DNA of 64,000 nucleotides from Alteromonas pelagimontana (GTDB lineage Bacteria; Pseudomonadota; Gammaproteobacteria; Enterobacterales; Alteromonadaceae): the NCBI RefSeq assembly GCF_002499975.2, contig NZ_CP052766.1, forward strand, positions 4,154,001 through 4,218,000, read 5' to 3'. Shown in pieces: positions 17,799 to 26,898 of this stretch. Every line of letters begins with the position of its first letter. The first letter of the stretch is position 1. The notes under the pieces were generated by a model, which ran no database searches, was not told the DNA's origin, and was given only the letters and a program-made list of their open reading frames with translations. Made by a program: the position numbers and the translations under genes.

Positions 17799-19439
17799 CT
17801 ATTGAATATAACTAAAGAGTTCGTCTTTTATGTCGGCTAATTTCTGCGCATGTTCTTCCTGCAGCGGTGTGTCTTCCACTAGTTTATACATGCGTTTGCA
17901 CTCTTTAATAAGTGCAGGCTCGCCTTTTGTATTCTTATGCAGTATCTTTAACATGCATTGCAACAAATTTAGTGCGACACCCGTGTTTACCGGTGCAAGT
18001 TGCTGGGCGAGGATAAATTGTTCTTTGGCCTGCTCAAACTGGCCTTCCTGATAAAGCTGGATACCTTTACGATTAAACGTCGCGTACTCTCGTTGCCGTT
18101 CTGCACTTCGTTCCAGTTCTGAAGCTATCAGGTACTGACTATTAGGATCCAGATCTTCTCCGCGCTGTTTTAGCAGTGCAATCAAATCCTGCGCATCATC
18201 GTATTCGCCTAAATCATACATGACTTTCAAGCTGTCGGGTGCGTAGGCTGGGGGATAATTCTCGTACTGCTTTTTTATGGCGCTTTGCGATTGCACCAGA
18301 TTACGCTTGGCATCCAACATTTTGCCATCCAGACTACAGATTCTGGCATTCATCACCTGCTCAAAAATATCAACGCTAAAGGTTTCATCCATGCGGCTAA
18401 GCGTTTCATCAAATTTGCCGCGTTGCAGAACCAAAATTGCTTCTTGCTGGTATCGGTTTCGCGTGCGCTTATCTTCGGCATGTTCGGCAACATCCAAAAT
18501 ACTTCGAATGTATCCGCACCAATAAACAATACTCTGATGAACGGTTCGTTTGGATAAATGCCAGATACTGTGGCTGGATTCACTAGCCAGCGCATAGTCG
18601 TTATTGTCTCTGGCAATAGAACAGGCGGTAAAGTGACGGGACAAAGAAAACGGTGAAAGTTTTATCGCATGACGGATTGATTCCAGCGCCATTTCACCAG
18701 CTTCAGGAGTGTTGTTCTGTGCTTCGGCAATAACATCATACGCTTCTGCACTAAAGCGATTGAGTTCTAAAACTTTACGCGCAACTTCGATGGCTCGCTC
18801 TTTCTGATTTTGTAGCAGGTAAGTACGCGATAGCGCCAAATATGCCCATAAAGCGGGCTTTTTGTCTTCATAAGGCGTCAGAATCGCTAACGCTGCTGAC
18901 AGTTCATTGGTATTCCAGTATAACTGAACCAGCATCTGCTCGCAGGAACGCTGGTAAGGCGACCCTTCGACGGCGAGCGATTTACATGCGGCAATTGCAG
19001 CGCTGGTATCGTTTTTAAACAATGCTCCATAAATAGGAGCCATGTACTGTCGCTTATGCCAGGCTCGTGCAATTCGGCTTTTTAACTGAGCCTGAGAAAA
19101 TGGCTTGACCAGATAATCGTCAGGCCGACGTTCAATTGACCCTAATACAACAGGGCGGGCGCTGTCAGCACTGATAAGTAAAAAAATGGTGGACGGCTTT
19201 ATTAACTGGCGCACCCGCAGCTCTTCAATAAACTCATATCCATTTTTTTTATCGCTGCCAAGATGCAGATCAGCAATGACAATATCGAATTTCTGCCGTC
19301 GGCATAACGATATAGCTTGTTCTGCGGAAGACTTTGTCACTACGTCTGTCGCGCCCATCGAATTCATCAGGCCTCTCAATAGCAACAGAAACGGGCGCTG
19401 ATCCTCAACGATGAGTACTTGTTTATCAGCGTATATCAT
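17799..19439 (-). CDS. Response regulator with long TPR-like tail
   Basis: About 546 residues. The N-terminal receiver domain has VEDQRP, the phosphoacceptor in DIVIADLHLG, and the Lys in YLVKPFSQ. A helical, tetratricopeptide-like output region of about 400 residues follows (for example QEGQFEQAKEQFILAQQLAP near the C-terminus). There is no DNA-binding or enzymatic output domain, so signalling by protein contact is inferred. I place the start at 19439 (MIYADKQVLIVEDQ); an AGGAGG lies unusually far upstream of it, and a longer N-terminus would not resemble the family. No kinase gene is adjacent. Confidence 0.85.
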   Translation of the reverse strand: MIYADKQVLIVEDQRPFLLLLRGLMNSMGATDVVTKSSAEQAISLCRRQKFDIVIADLHLGSDKKNGYEFIEELRVRQLIKPSTIFLLISADSARPVVLGSIERRPDDYLVKPFSQAQLKSRIARAWHKRQYMAPIYGALFKNDTSAAIAACKSLAVEGSPYQRSCEQMLVQLYWNTNELSAALAILTPYEDKKPALWAYLALSRTYLLQNQKERAIEVARKVLELNRFSAEAYDVIAEAQNNTPEAGEMALESIRHAIKLSPFSLSRHFTACSIARDNNDYALASESSHSIWHLSKRTVHQSIVYWCGYIRSILDVAEHAEDKRTRNRYQQEAILVLQRGKFDETLSRMDETFSVDIFEQVMNARICSLDGKMLDAKRNLVQSQSAIKKQYENYPPAYAPDSLKVMYDLGEYDDAQDLIALLKQRGEDLDPNSQYLIASELERSAERQREYATFNRKGIQLYQEGQFEQAKEQFILAQQLAPVNTGVALNLLQCMLKILHKNTKGEPALIKECKRMYKLVEDTPLQEEHAQKLADIKDELFSYIQ

Positions 19440-19565
19440 GATGTTGTCATCCGCGTAAAAATCCTCCTTTTCCCGACCATGATCAAAGATATAGGCAAGA
19501 TTAGCAAGTATCTCTATTAATACATCTGCGCTAAAGGTTATTAAAGAGAGGTCGATAAGGAGACT

Positions 19566-20078
19566 GTGTTGCAGCAATTTAGGCCAATAGGTTTGACTGA
19601 GTTAACAGGTTTCGCACCCATTAGTAACCTCGAATGGTCCGGGGCTTTGTCCGCATCTGCGGGAAAAGGAGCGTTATTTTCGCTGTATTTGGCGATGCAT
19701 TGCCAGCCGGGTCACGAACCTGTTCGTATTCATTCAGAAGCAGAAAATGCTTCTTCAGATGCTGCAGCTTTGGATCACCTGAATCATTATCCCCGTGCGC
19801 CGCTAGGTGCAGACGATGCGGCGTTTCAACGTTTATTAGTAACCGGTAATTTGATCAACCAACGGGATATTTCTTCGGTTAACCTTTGGCAGGCCATGCA
19901 TCCGGATCCTCTGAGTATAAGAAATAATGCCAAGCACATTCCCGCAGATGTTATCGCAAACTGTAGTATGGCCACGCAGATGAAGCTTCAGGTGGCTTCG
20001 TCAACTACGGTTAATGCAGATGAGACCTTGTTGACTGATATTATTGCGGGTTCAGAACAGTTTTTTGCCGCAGCATAA
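19566..20078 (+). CDS. Conserved hypothetical protein, VC2046/SO_2500-like
   Basis: A 170-residue soluble protein with a GTG start at 19566 preceded by AAGGAG. The middle (LYLAMHCQPG) and the C-terminal part (LWQAMHPDPLSIRNN, then IPADVIANC) resemble what I recall of the VC2046/SO_2500 family of gammaproteobacterial proteins. No catalytic motif is obvious. It is divergent from the response-regulator gene and precedes a palindromic repeat. The family name comes from memory and is less certain than the gene itself. Confidence 0.65.
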   Translation: MLQQFRPIGLTELTGFAPISNLEWSGALSASAGKGALFSLYLAMHCQPGHEPVRIHSEAENASSDAAALDHLNHYPRAPLGADDAAFQRLLVTGNLINQRDISSVNLWQAMHPDPLSIRNNAKHIPADVIANCSMATQMKLQVASSTTVNADETLLTDIIAGSEQFFAAA

Positions 20079-20086
20079 AGTAGGTA

Positions 20087-20300
20087 AATACCAGGGAAGA
20101 GCATGAACGATTAAAAATTCAGCAGTCTCAGGGAATAAGCTAAATTTCTCATCCGAAACGCCGTAAAATCATCCCTGATGGCTCTGCTGGAGCATCCATG
20201 CTCCAGACGTTCGGCGAAGAAATCTTCACTTATCGCTTAAAAATCATTCGCGATCTTACCTCTATCTCTGAGATGATCGCACATCAAGGCGATACTATAA
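20087..20300. repeat. Palindromic dispersed element, copy A
   Basis: The 305-base gap before trhO contains a stretch (about 20151-20215) closely matching one at 49490-49550. Shared features are CGCCGTAAAATCAT, then CCTGATGGCTCTG, and the perfect hairpin CTGGAGCA-TCCA-TGCTCCAG at 20187-20206, followed by GTTCGGC. Further out, ACCAGGG near 20090 matches the left end of the other copy. The right end is degenerate here. No protein is encoded. Confidence 0.75.
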
Positions 20301-20383
20301 GTAGAAATTTTTAATCGGTTTTGTTATATTCCCGCCGCATTTTGCACTGGTCTTACGTTCCAATCAGCAAAGGTAATATAAAT

Positions 20384-21379
20384 ATGGCTCAATATATTGT
20401 TTGCGCGATGTATAAATTTGTAGCGCTTAACAACTATCAATCTATGCGGCAACCGCTGTTAAAAGCTATGGAAGCTAACGGTATTAAAGGCACGTTGCTC
20501 CTCGCTTCTGAAGGTATTAACGGCACCGTATCGGGTACGCGCGAAGGTATTGACAGTTTACTTGCCTATCTTAATGAAGATGCGCGCATTAGACCGATTT
20601 CGACGAAAGAATCTCTGCACGATGAGCAGCCGTTCTATCGCACCAAAGTAAAGCTGAAAAATGAAATTGTCACCATGGGTGTTGAAGGCATTGATCCTCG
20701 TCATACCGTTGGCACTTACGTAAAACCTCAGGATTGGAATAATTTAATCAGTGATCCGGACGTAGTGGTTATTGATACCCGCAACGATTACGAAATTGAA
20801 ATTGGTACTTTTAAGCACGCAAAAAATCCTAATACTTCCTCATTTCGTGAATTTCCACAGTATGTGGAACAGAACCTTGATCCCGGTTCACATAAAAAGG
20901 TAGCGATGTTTTGTACCGGCGGTATCCGCTGTGAAAAGTCCACGGCTTATCTTAAAGAGCAGGGGTTTGAAGAAGTTTACCATCTGGAAGGTGGAATTCT
21001 GCAGTACTTGCAGGATGTCCCTGAGGAAGAATCCTTGTGGCAAGGCGACTGTTTTGTCTTTGATAATCGCGTGGCGGTTAACCATAAGCTGGAAAGAAGC
21101 CACTATGAACAATGCTATGCATGTCGTTTACCTATAACGGCTGAAGATAAACAAAGCGAAAAATATGAAGCAGGTGTCAGTTGTCCTCATTGCTTTGGTA
21201 CTCATACAGAAGATCAACTTGCGCGCTTCCGTGAACGTGAAAAACAAGTTCAATTAGCTAAGTCTCGCGCTGAGGAACATGTTGGAACGGATGCTCGAAT
21301 GGTAATGCTGAAGAAGCGTCAGGAAAAGGCGCAAGCTCAACGCTTACGGGCCTTGCAGGCAAAACAGAATCAAGCGTAG
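20384..21379 (+). CDS. trhO: tRNA uridine(34) hydroxylase, rhodanese family
   Basis: TrhO (YceA) makes 5-hydroxyuridine at position 34 of certain tRNAs. An N-terminal acylphosphatase-like domain ([28 protein letters not shown]) precedes a rhodanese domain with the active-site loop [11 protein letters not shown] and a C-terminal zinc-ribbon-like part (CYACRLPI...CPHCFG). The start at 20384 (MAQYIVC) matches the family; an upstream in-frame ATG at 20321 adds 21 non-conserved residues. Total 331 residues, ending in a basic Gln/Lys-rich tail. Confidence 0.93.
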   Translation: MAQYIVCAMYKFVALNNYQSMRQPLLKAMEANGIKGTLLLASEGINGTVSGTREGIDSLLAYLNEDARIRPISTKESLHDEQPFYRTKVKLKNEIVTMGVEGIDPRHTVGTYVKPQDWNNLISDPDVVVIDTRNDYEIEIGTFKHAKNPNTSSFREFPQYVEQNLDPGSHKKVAMFCTGGIRCEKSTAYLKEQGFEEVYHLEGGILQYLQDVPEEESLWQGDCFVFDNRVAVNHKLERSHYEQCYACRLPITAEDKQSEKYEAGVSCPHCFGTHTEDQLARFREREKQVQLAKSRAEEHVGTDARMVMLKKRQEKAQAQRLRALQAKQNQA

Positions 21380-21441
21380 ACACTGGCTCTAGTGGGCGGT
21401 AAACTGTGTAGCTAACGTAGTAATATTATTAGGGAAACTCA

Positions 21442-21684
21442 GTGGACGCCCAACTTTCAGAAGATAAAATTGCCGAAATTAAAAGTGACTTCAGTTTTTT
21501 TGATCGTGATGGAAATGGTCAAATAGATTTACCTGAATTTATCGAGCTACTCACCACACTGTCACCCAAGACCAAAGTGAATCACGTTGAAGAAGGCTTC
21601 AAATTGATTGACAGTAACAATGATGGTTATATCGATTTTGAAGAATTCTTATCCTGGTGGCAGGAAGGGTGGTGGGAATACTAG
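21442..21684 (+). CDS. Small EF-hand calcium-binding protein
   Basis: An 80-residue protein with a GTG start and two canonical EF-hand loops: DRDGNGQIDLPEF and DSNNDGYIDFEEF, each with Asp/Asn at positions 1, 3 and 5 and Glu or the equivalent at 12. There is no signal peptide or membrane segment, so a cytoplasmic calcium sensor or buffer is inferred. The stop codon coincides with the first bases of the dispersed inverted-repeat element that follows. Confidence 0.88.
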   Translation: MDAQLSEDKIAEIKSDFSFFDRDGNGQIDLPEFIELLTTLSPKTKVNHVEEGFKLIDSNNDGYIDFEEFLSWWQEGWWEY

Positions 21685-21856
21685 GGCTTGTTGACCTTTG
21701 CTGTTCCAATTTGTTCAAAATAAAACTTTTTGATTGCGGCGCGAGCTATGAAGCCCTTCTTAGTAAAACTCACCTAAGTAAATAGCGAGCAACAAAGAGC
21801 AAGACAGGTTTATGACGAACCCTGCAAAAATGAACAGAAAAGACCAACACACCCTA
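21683..21856. repeat. MITE-like dispersed element, copy 1
   Basis: About 170 bp with imperfect terminal inverted repeats: the left end AGGGCTTGTTGACCTTTG pairs with the right end, whose reverse complement is AGGGTGTGTTGGTCTTTT. The interior shares long stretches with 40353-40540, including TTTTGATTGCGG, TATGAAG, TCACCTAAGTAAA and AACAAAGAGCAAGA. Flanking TA on both sides would fit a TA target duplication. It has no coding capacity of its own. Confidence 0.75.
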
Positions 21857-21932
21857 AATTGCCGGGTGAATTGCCTACTTAGTCAACTTCCGGAGTAGCG
21901 GGAAGACATTTCCCACTATTCCAGCTCAAAAT

Positions 21933-23279
21933 TTATGAGTTGTTATCGTCGTCTTCCTTCAGATCTCGCCTTGGCCCCTTTTTTCTCATCACCGGCAGTT
22001 CACCCACATTTTTACCTTCCAATGTATTAACTCGCTTCTTTACGATCGGTTTAGCACCATTTTTAAGGCTGCCTCGCGCTGGATGATCTGATGTAGTGGC
22101 TCGTTGGGAAGCTTTTTGCGGAGCTTCTCTACCTGTAAAGGTAGAAGGGAGTTCAGGATGTTTTTCAGCGAGTAGCGGATAGGCCACATGATTTTGAATA
22201 GCCTGAAAGCTGCGCCAGTCACGTGGCCCGACAAATGATATTGCCACACCTTTTTGTCCTGCCCGGCCGGTGCGTCCTATCCTATGAATGTATTCATCAG
22301 TCTGTTTAGGTAAATCGAAATTGATAACTAACCCGACCTTTAGAAGATCAAGGCCTCTGGAAGCAACATCGGTGGTAACCAAAATGCTATGCTGGCCGCG
22401 ACCAAACTCACTCATAATCTGCGCACGTTGGTGCTGCGGTAAATCGCCACGTAAACCTATGGCATGTAAATTCTGTGCATTCAGCGCGTCTGCCAAACGA
22501 TTAGTGTCTTCACGAGTAGCAGTGAAAATAACCGCCTGATTATAAGATTGCTGCTGCAAACAAGCGAGGAGCATGGCATCTTTGTGATTAACATCATCGG
22601 CAAAAAATACCGACTGCGCTATATCTACATGTTCAGCGTTAGATTCACCTACTGATACTCGAACCGGTGCCTTAAGCAAACTTTTAGTTAAATGACTAAG
22701 AGCCAGATTATCCAACGTTGCAGAGAATAACATGGTTTGACGTTTTCTATGATCAGCGAAATGATTGATCTGGTTCAGCTGGCTGGCGAATCCCAGGTCT
22801 AACATACGATCTGCTTCATCAAAAATAAGCAGCTCTAAGCCATTAATAAAAAACGATTTATCCGTTAAATGATCCGCTATCCTTCCCGCTGTGCCCACAA
22901 TAATGTGTGGGCTACGCCGCAACACTTTTACCTGATCATTAAAGTTTTCTCCACCTACCACTAACGCACATTGAATACCCAATTTGCCGGACAGGCTTTT
23001 CGCCTCTATAAACACCTGTTTTGCCAGCTCGCGAGTAGGAGCAAGAATCAGTACGCGAGGGTCCTGACGGCTTAGCGCTTTGGTATTTAATAAGCGATTA
23101 ATGGTGGGAATAAGAAACGCCAGGGTTTTACCTGAGCCCGTTTTAGAAGACGCTACGATATCTTTGCCTTGGATTGCAGGCAGAATTGTCTGTTGCTGAA
23201 TCTCTGTCAATGATTCAAAACCTTTTTCCTGAAGGCGCGAGATTATTTTGTGATGGACGGGGAGATCGCTGATTTGCAA
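21933..23279 (-). CDS. DEAD-box ATP-dependent RNA helicase
   Basis: A 448-residue helicase with all core motifs: Q-motif GFESLTEIQQQTI, motif I SSKTGSGKT, Ia PTRELA, II FDEADRML, III FSATL, V TTDVASRGLD and VI HRIGRTGRAGQ. The C-terminal 70 residues are basic and low-complexity (KRVNTLEGK, MRKKGPRRD), a likely RNA-binding tail. It falls in the RhlE/SrmB-like group by layout, but I cannot assign the orthologue. No neighbouring gene is in the same operon. Confidence 0.93.
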   Translation of the reverse strand: MQISDLPVHHKIISRLQEKGFESLTEIQQQTILPAIQGKDIVASSKTGSGKTLAFLIPTINRLLNTKALSRQDPRVLILAPTRELAKQVFIEAKSLSGKLGIQCALVVGGENFNDQVKVLRRSPHIIVGTAGRIADHLTDKSFFINGLELLIFDEADRMLDLGFASQLNQINHFADHRKRQTMLFSATLDNLALSHLTKSLLKAPVRVSVGESNAEHVDIAQSVFFADDVNHKDAMLLACLQQQSYNQAVIFTATREDTNRLADALNAQNLHAIGLRGDLPQHQRAQIMSEFGRGQHSILVTTDVASRGLDLLKVGLVINFDLPKQTDEYIHRIGRTGRAGQKGVAISFVGPRDWRSFQAIQNHVAYPLLAEKHPELPSTFTGREAPQKASQRATTSDHPARGSLKNGAKPIVKKRVNTLEGKNVGELPVMRKKGPRRDLKEDDDNNS

Positions 23280-23670
23280 GTTATAGCCTCATGATTATAT
23301 CCAGCCCATTATCTCTGAATAAAACGGCAAGTTAAAGGTTTAGTCATTTTTACTCCCCCTGCTAATGAGCTAACGCTGACAGTTCATCGAAATAATGGGT
23401 TTTGCTTAGTCCAGATTGATGATAATTTCAGGCTGATCTTTCCAAACGTTTAACGTGTTAGCTTTCACAGGAGTTAATAATTCATTGGCAAAAGAAGTCG
23501 CTGGATTTAAATGCTAAAGAAAGGTACGGCGGTCAAGCGGCTGTAACAGTTCGATAAGTAAGGCGTTGAAACGGATTTTGCTGTTCTGAGAAAATAGTCA
23601 GTAGAAGGCGGAACTACGTCCGCTCCTAAATGTGAACAATTATACTGATCCGCATGAATGTGAATAAATA
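23280..23670. other. Intergenic region with a short coding-like remnant
   Basis: 391 bases with no full gene. On the minus strand at about 23406-23510 one frame reads as plausible protein (ending LNVWKDQPEIIINLD then stop), but it is only about 35 codons long, bounded upstream by a stop and without a start codon. It may be the tail of a lost gene. The rest shows no hairpin or repeat that I could support. Confidence 0.35.
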
Positions 23671-24327
23671 TTACACCTGCATTTCAGGTACGTTATCTGC
23701 GGCAACTAATCTCCCGGCTGTTTTTAGCCTTATTTCTTCAACGCTTACACCTGGCGCGCGTTCCTGTAAATGAAAGGCCCCATCTTTGACCTCCAGTACA
23801 GCTAAATCCGTAATAATTCGCGTAATACAATTTACGCCGGTGAGCGGCAGGGAACATTCTTGAAGAAGTTTAGAATTGCCGTGCTTATCTGCATGCATCA
23901 TGGTGACAATGATATTTTTTGCTCCCGCAACCAAGTCCATCGCGCCGCCCATTCCTTTAACCAGCTTCCCGGGAATCATCCATGAGGCAATATTTCCGTT
24001 TACATCAACCTCAAAGGCGCCCAGGACGGTAAAATCAACGTGGCCGCCTCGGATCATGGCGAAACTTTCGGCCGAATGAAAAATAGAAGCACCCACGCTA
24101 GCCGTTACCGTTTCTTTACCTGCATTTATCATATCAGCATCCACTTCAGCTTCGGTGGGATACCTTCCCATGCCAAGTAGGCCGTTTTCAGACTGCAGCA
24201 TTACATCAACACCGGCAGGGACATAATTCGCCGCAAGGGTAGGGATGCCAATCCCCAGGTTGACATAGCTGCCGTCTTTGAATTCCTGCGCCACGCGCAT
24301 TGCAATTTGTTCTCGAGTCAGTGCCAT
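23671..24327 (-). CDS. scoB: Succinyl-CoA:3-oxoacid CoA-transferase, subunit B
   Basis: Beta subunit, 218 residues, of the heterodimeric CoA-transferase that activates acetoacetate with succinyl-CoA. The start at 24327 (MALTREQIAMRVA) is backed by GGAGGAG upstream. The catalytic-Glu segment SENGLLGMGRYP, VDFTVLGAFEVD and the Gly-rich GKLVKGMGGAMDLV are standard for the B subunit. It begins two bases after the stop of subunit A, so the pair is co-translated. Confidence 0.93.
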   Translation of the reverse strand: MALTREQIAMRVAQEFKDGSYVNLGIGIPTLAANYVPAGVDVMLQSENGLLGMGRYPTEAEVDADMINAGKETVTASVGASIFHSAESFAMIRGGHVDFTVLGAFEVDVNGNIASWMIPGKLVKGMGGAMDLVAGAKNIIVTMMHADKHGNSKLLQECSLPLTGVNCITRIITDLAVLEVKDGAFHLQERAPGVSVEEIRLKTAGRLVAADNVPEMQV

Positions 24328-24328
24328 G

Positions 24329-25036
24329 TTATCGCTCCTCCTTTGCCAGGACTTTGCGTTCGATACGTTTTTCAAAAGCACCTTTAATAACGCGGTCTAC
24401 ATAAATGCCGGGGGTGTGAATATGTGCAGGGTCAAGCTCTCCAGGCTCCACAATTTCTTCTACTTCAACCACCGTAATTTTTCCTGCAGTTGCGGCTATA
24501 GGATTGAAGTTCTGAGCGGTATGTCGATATATGCAATTTCCATATCGGTCTGCTTTCCACGCTTTTACAATGGCGAAATCGCCTGTTATTGACTTTTCCA
24601 TAATGTAAGGTCGCCCATTGAATTCTTTTACTTCTTTACCTTCGCCAACGGGTGTTCCATATCCGGTAGCGGTATAAAAAGCCGGAATGCCGGCCCCTCC
24701 AGCACGCATCTTTTCTGCCAATGTGCCTTGAGGAGTCAATTCCACTTCCAGTTCACCGTTTAATAACTGCTTTTCAAATAAAGCATTTTCGCCGACGTAG
24801 GATGACACCATTTTTTTGATCTGTTTATCTTCCAGCAATATGCCTAATCCGAATCCATCTACACCGCAGTTATTAGACACCACCGTCAATCCCTTCACCC
24901 CCATGGCTTTAATTTTTGCAATGAGTCCTTCTGGGATGCCGCACAGCCCAAAACCGCCAGCGATAACGGTCATGTTGTCAGCCAATCCCTGCATAGCTTC
25001 ATCATAATTGGCTACGACTTTATCGAAACCTGACAT
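24329..25036 (-). CDS. scoA: Succinyl-CoA:3-oxoacid CoA-transferase, subunit A
   Basis: Alpha subunit, 235 residues. The N-terminal glycine-rich motif [18 protein letters not shown] and [14 protein letters not shown] are typical, as is ERMRAGG-like [20 protein letters not shown]. First gene of the scoAB pair, divergent from a LysR regulator over about 107 bases that contain a dyad. Role: ketone-body or short-chain acyl-CoA use. Confidence 0.93.
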   Translation of the reverse strand: MSGFDKVVANYDEAMQGLADNMTVIAGGFGLCGIPEGLIAKIKAMGVKGLTVVSNNCGVDGFGLGILLEDKQIKKMVSSYVGENALFEKQLLNGELEVELTPQGTLAEKMRAGGAGIPAFYTATGYGTPVGEGKEVKEFNGRPYIMEKSITGDFAIVKAWKADRYGNCIYRHTAQNFNPIAATAGKITVVEVEEIVEPGELDPAHIHTPGIYVDRVIKGAFEKRIERKVLAKEER

Positions 25037-25117
25037 ACGAACGCTCCTGTTGTTGTGTTTTGCTAAACAAAAGTATCAGCGATTGCTAATTTTTTGTAAA
25101 ATCGATTTAATATCAAC

Positions 25118-25140
25118 ATTAATAAATTAAATTTATCAAT
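25118..25140. promoter_or_regulatory. 23-bp near-perfect palindrome in the scoA/LysR divergent promoter
   Basis: ATTAATAAATT, one central base, AATTTATCAAT: the arms agree at 10 of 11 positions. It ends 3 bases before the LysR start codon. LysR regulators commonly bind a dyad with T-N11-A spacing near their own divergent promoter, so this is a candidate autoregulatory site; binding is inferred. Confidence 0.5.
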
Positions 25141-25143
25141 AAA

Positions 25144-26025
25144 ATGGCTGTCTCTTATCGCAATATGTTGGCATTTATTCGTGTGGCTGAGTCTGCAACG
25201 TTCGCAGAAGCTGCAGAAAAACTGCATCTCACACAACCAGCGCTTTCTTCCTCAATAAAGAAAATGGAAGAACAGCTGGGAGGCAAACTTTTTAGTCGTA
25301 GCACCCGCCACGTCCAGCTTACGCCTGAAGGAGAAACACTGCTGCCTACGGCGCAGCGTCTTTTAAATGAATGGGACGAGACTTTCCATGACATGCAGAA
25401 CCTGTTTGCAATGCAGACTGGAAAGCTGACTGTTGCAGCCATGCCATCCTTTGCAGAATCCAAACTACCTGTTTTTTTAAAAGCCTATCACGATGCTTAT
25501 CCTAATGTGCGCTTACGAATTCTTGATGTTGTAATGGAGGCCACTATTGATAGCGTACTTACCGGACGCGCTGAAATTGGTTTTACCTTTGAGCCTGAAG
25601 TATTGGATGGATTTGAGTTTGTACCGCTGTTCAGCGACCATTTTGTTGCTGTGTTATATCCTTCTCATCCGCAGGCATCAGCAAAAAGTATCGGCTGGCC
25701 AGCGCTACTGGCAAACCCTTTTATCGCCATGAACCGCGGCTCAGCGGTACGTAAGTGGACTGAACAAATTGCACAAGATGTTGGTACGTTAACCATTATC
25801 GCTGAGGCTGGGCAATTAGGATCTTTAGGGCAGCTCATTGCACAACGTTTGGGAGTGTCAGTAGTACCGGCATTATGCACGGCACAAATGCAAAGCAAAG
25901 GATTGATTTGTTTACCTATAGAGAACAGCCCGCTAATTAAGCGCGTCGGCATGATTCGCCAATCGCGTGGCAGCTTGTCTGCCGCTGCGCAGGCACTGTG
26001 GGAGATGTGCCCGGTGCTTTCTTAA
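25144..26025 (+). CDS. LysR-family transcriptional regulator
   Basis: A 293-residue regulator. The N-terminal winged helix shows the LysR signature AEKLHLTQPALSSSIKKMEEQLGGKLFSRSTR. The effector-binding domain runs from about residue 90 (GKLTVAAMPSFAESKLP). It is divergent from scoAB, which makes those genes the likely target. The start codon abuts a palindrome within its own upstream region. Confidence 0.9.
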   Translation: MAVSYRNMLAFIRVAESATFAEAAEKLHLTQPALSSSIKKMEEQLGGKLFSRSTRHVQLTPEGETLLPTAQRLLNEWDETFHDMQNLFAMQTGKLTVAAMPSFAESKLPVFLKAYHDAYPNVRLRILDVVMEATIDSVLTGRAEIGFTFEPEVLDGFEFVPLFSDHFVAVLYPSHPQASAKSIGWPALLANPFIAMNRGSAVRKWTEQIAQDVGTLTIIAEAGQLGSLGQLIAQRLGVSVVPALCTAQMQSKGLICLPIENSPLIKRVGMIRQSRGSLSAAAQALWEMCPVLS

Positions 26026-26050
26026 GCGGGTGCCGGGCAGGGCGCTCTCG

Positions 26051-26812
26051 CTACCATTTCTTTTTCGGTGCGAACAGCTCGTCGAGTTCGTTTCTTTCGT
26101 CGGCTTTCTTTTTAGCTCGATCCTGCGCGTTGACATTTTTCAAATTATTCTGAATATCGGCGAGAGACTGCTTTACGGTAAGAATACGCGTTTTCACGTA
26201 ATCATCCGGCTGGGTCTGATTTTCCAGTGCTACCACCGCTTTTTCGAAATACTGACGTGCAGAACCTAACATATTCGCTTGTAGCGCCGCATTGCCACGT
26301 TTGACTAAGGTTTCCACATTGACTTTTAATTGCAGTCTTTCCAGATATTTTTCTTCTTCAATATAGGTCTTAGTGTCAGTCTTTCCTTTTCCATGCTCTG
26401 AACGCAGCAGGATCCGTAGTTTTTTTACCGCTTGAATATACTGAATAATCAGTTTGTCATTATCAGGTAACGTAAATTCACTTAACTGCGCGGTATCGCT
26501 GGCATCCAGATTTGCAGTGCGTGTTTCTGCATCACTTATACGCTGTTTAATGTCGGGCGCCGCCGACCCCATTTCATTCATAATTTTTAACGCATTCAGA
26601 ACCCGCCGATGCAGGATTTGCATTAATCTTTGGGAAATGGGGATAGTATTGCAAGCCATAATGACGTTTTCAGTTTCATCAACAATGGCTCTCTGTTTGG
26701 CAACTTCTGCTCGCCTCTCAGCATCTACCTTTGCGCGGTGCTGCTGAAACGCGTTGATAAAAATGGCCGTAATGATGAGCACCACAATGAGTATAATTAT
26801 TATGGTAAACAT
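26051..26812 (-). CDS. Membrane-anchored coiled-coil protein, function unknown
   Basis: A 253-residue protein with one N-terminal membrane segment (IIIILIVVLIITAIFINAF) and a long, charged, helical cytoplasmic body. A TPR-like pair near residues 175-205 (LVKRGNAALQANMLGSARQYFEKAV) is visible, and the C-terminus is basic (ELFAPKKKW). Proteins of this layout are conserved in Alteromonadales/Shewanella as far as I recall, but I cannot name a function. It is followed on the same strand, upstream, by a histidine kinase gene 87 bases away. Confidence 0.7.
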   Translation of the reverse strand: MFTIIIILIVVLIITAIFINAFQQHRAKVDAERRAEVAKQRAIVDETENVIMACNTIPISQRLMQILHRRVLNALKIMNEMGSAAPDIKQRISDAETRTANLDASDTAQLSEFTLPDNDKLIIQYIQAVKKLRILLRSEHGKGKTDTKTYIEEEKYLERLQLKVNVETLVKRGNAALQANMLGSARQYFEKAVVALENQTQPDDYVKTRILTVKQSLADIQNNLKNVNAQDRAKKKADERNELDELFAPKKKW

Positions 26813-26898
26813 GAGTGTGTTTCCGTTCGCTTTTTATGTTGTCGCCCCGATCTGAATCCAGGAATTTCGACAAAGGTTTATTTTTCTATCGGCAGAGT

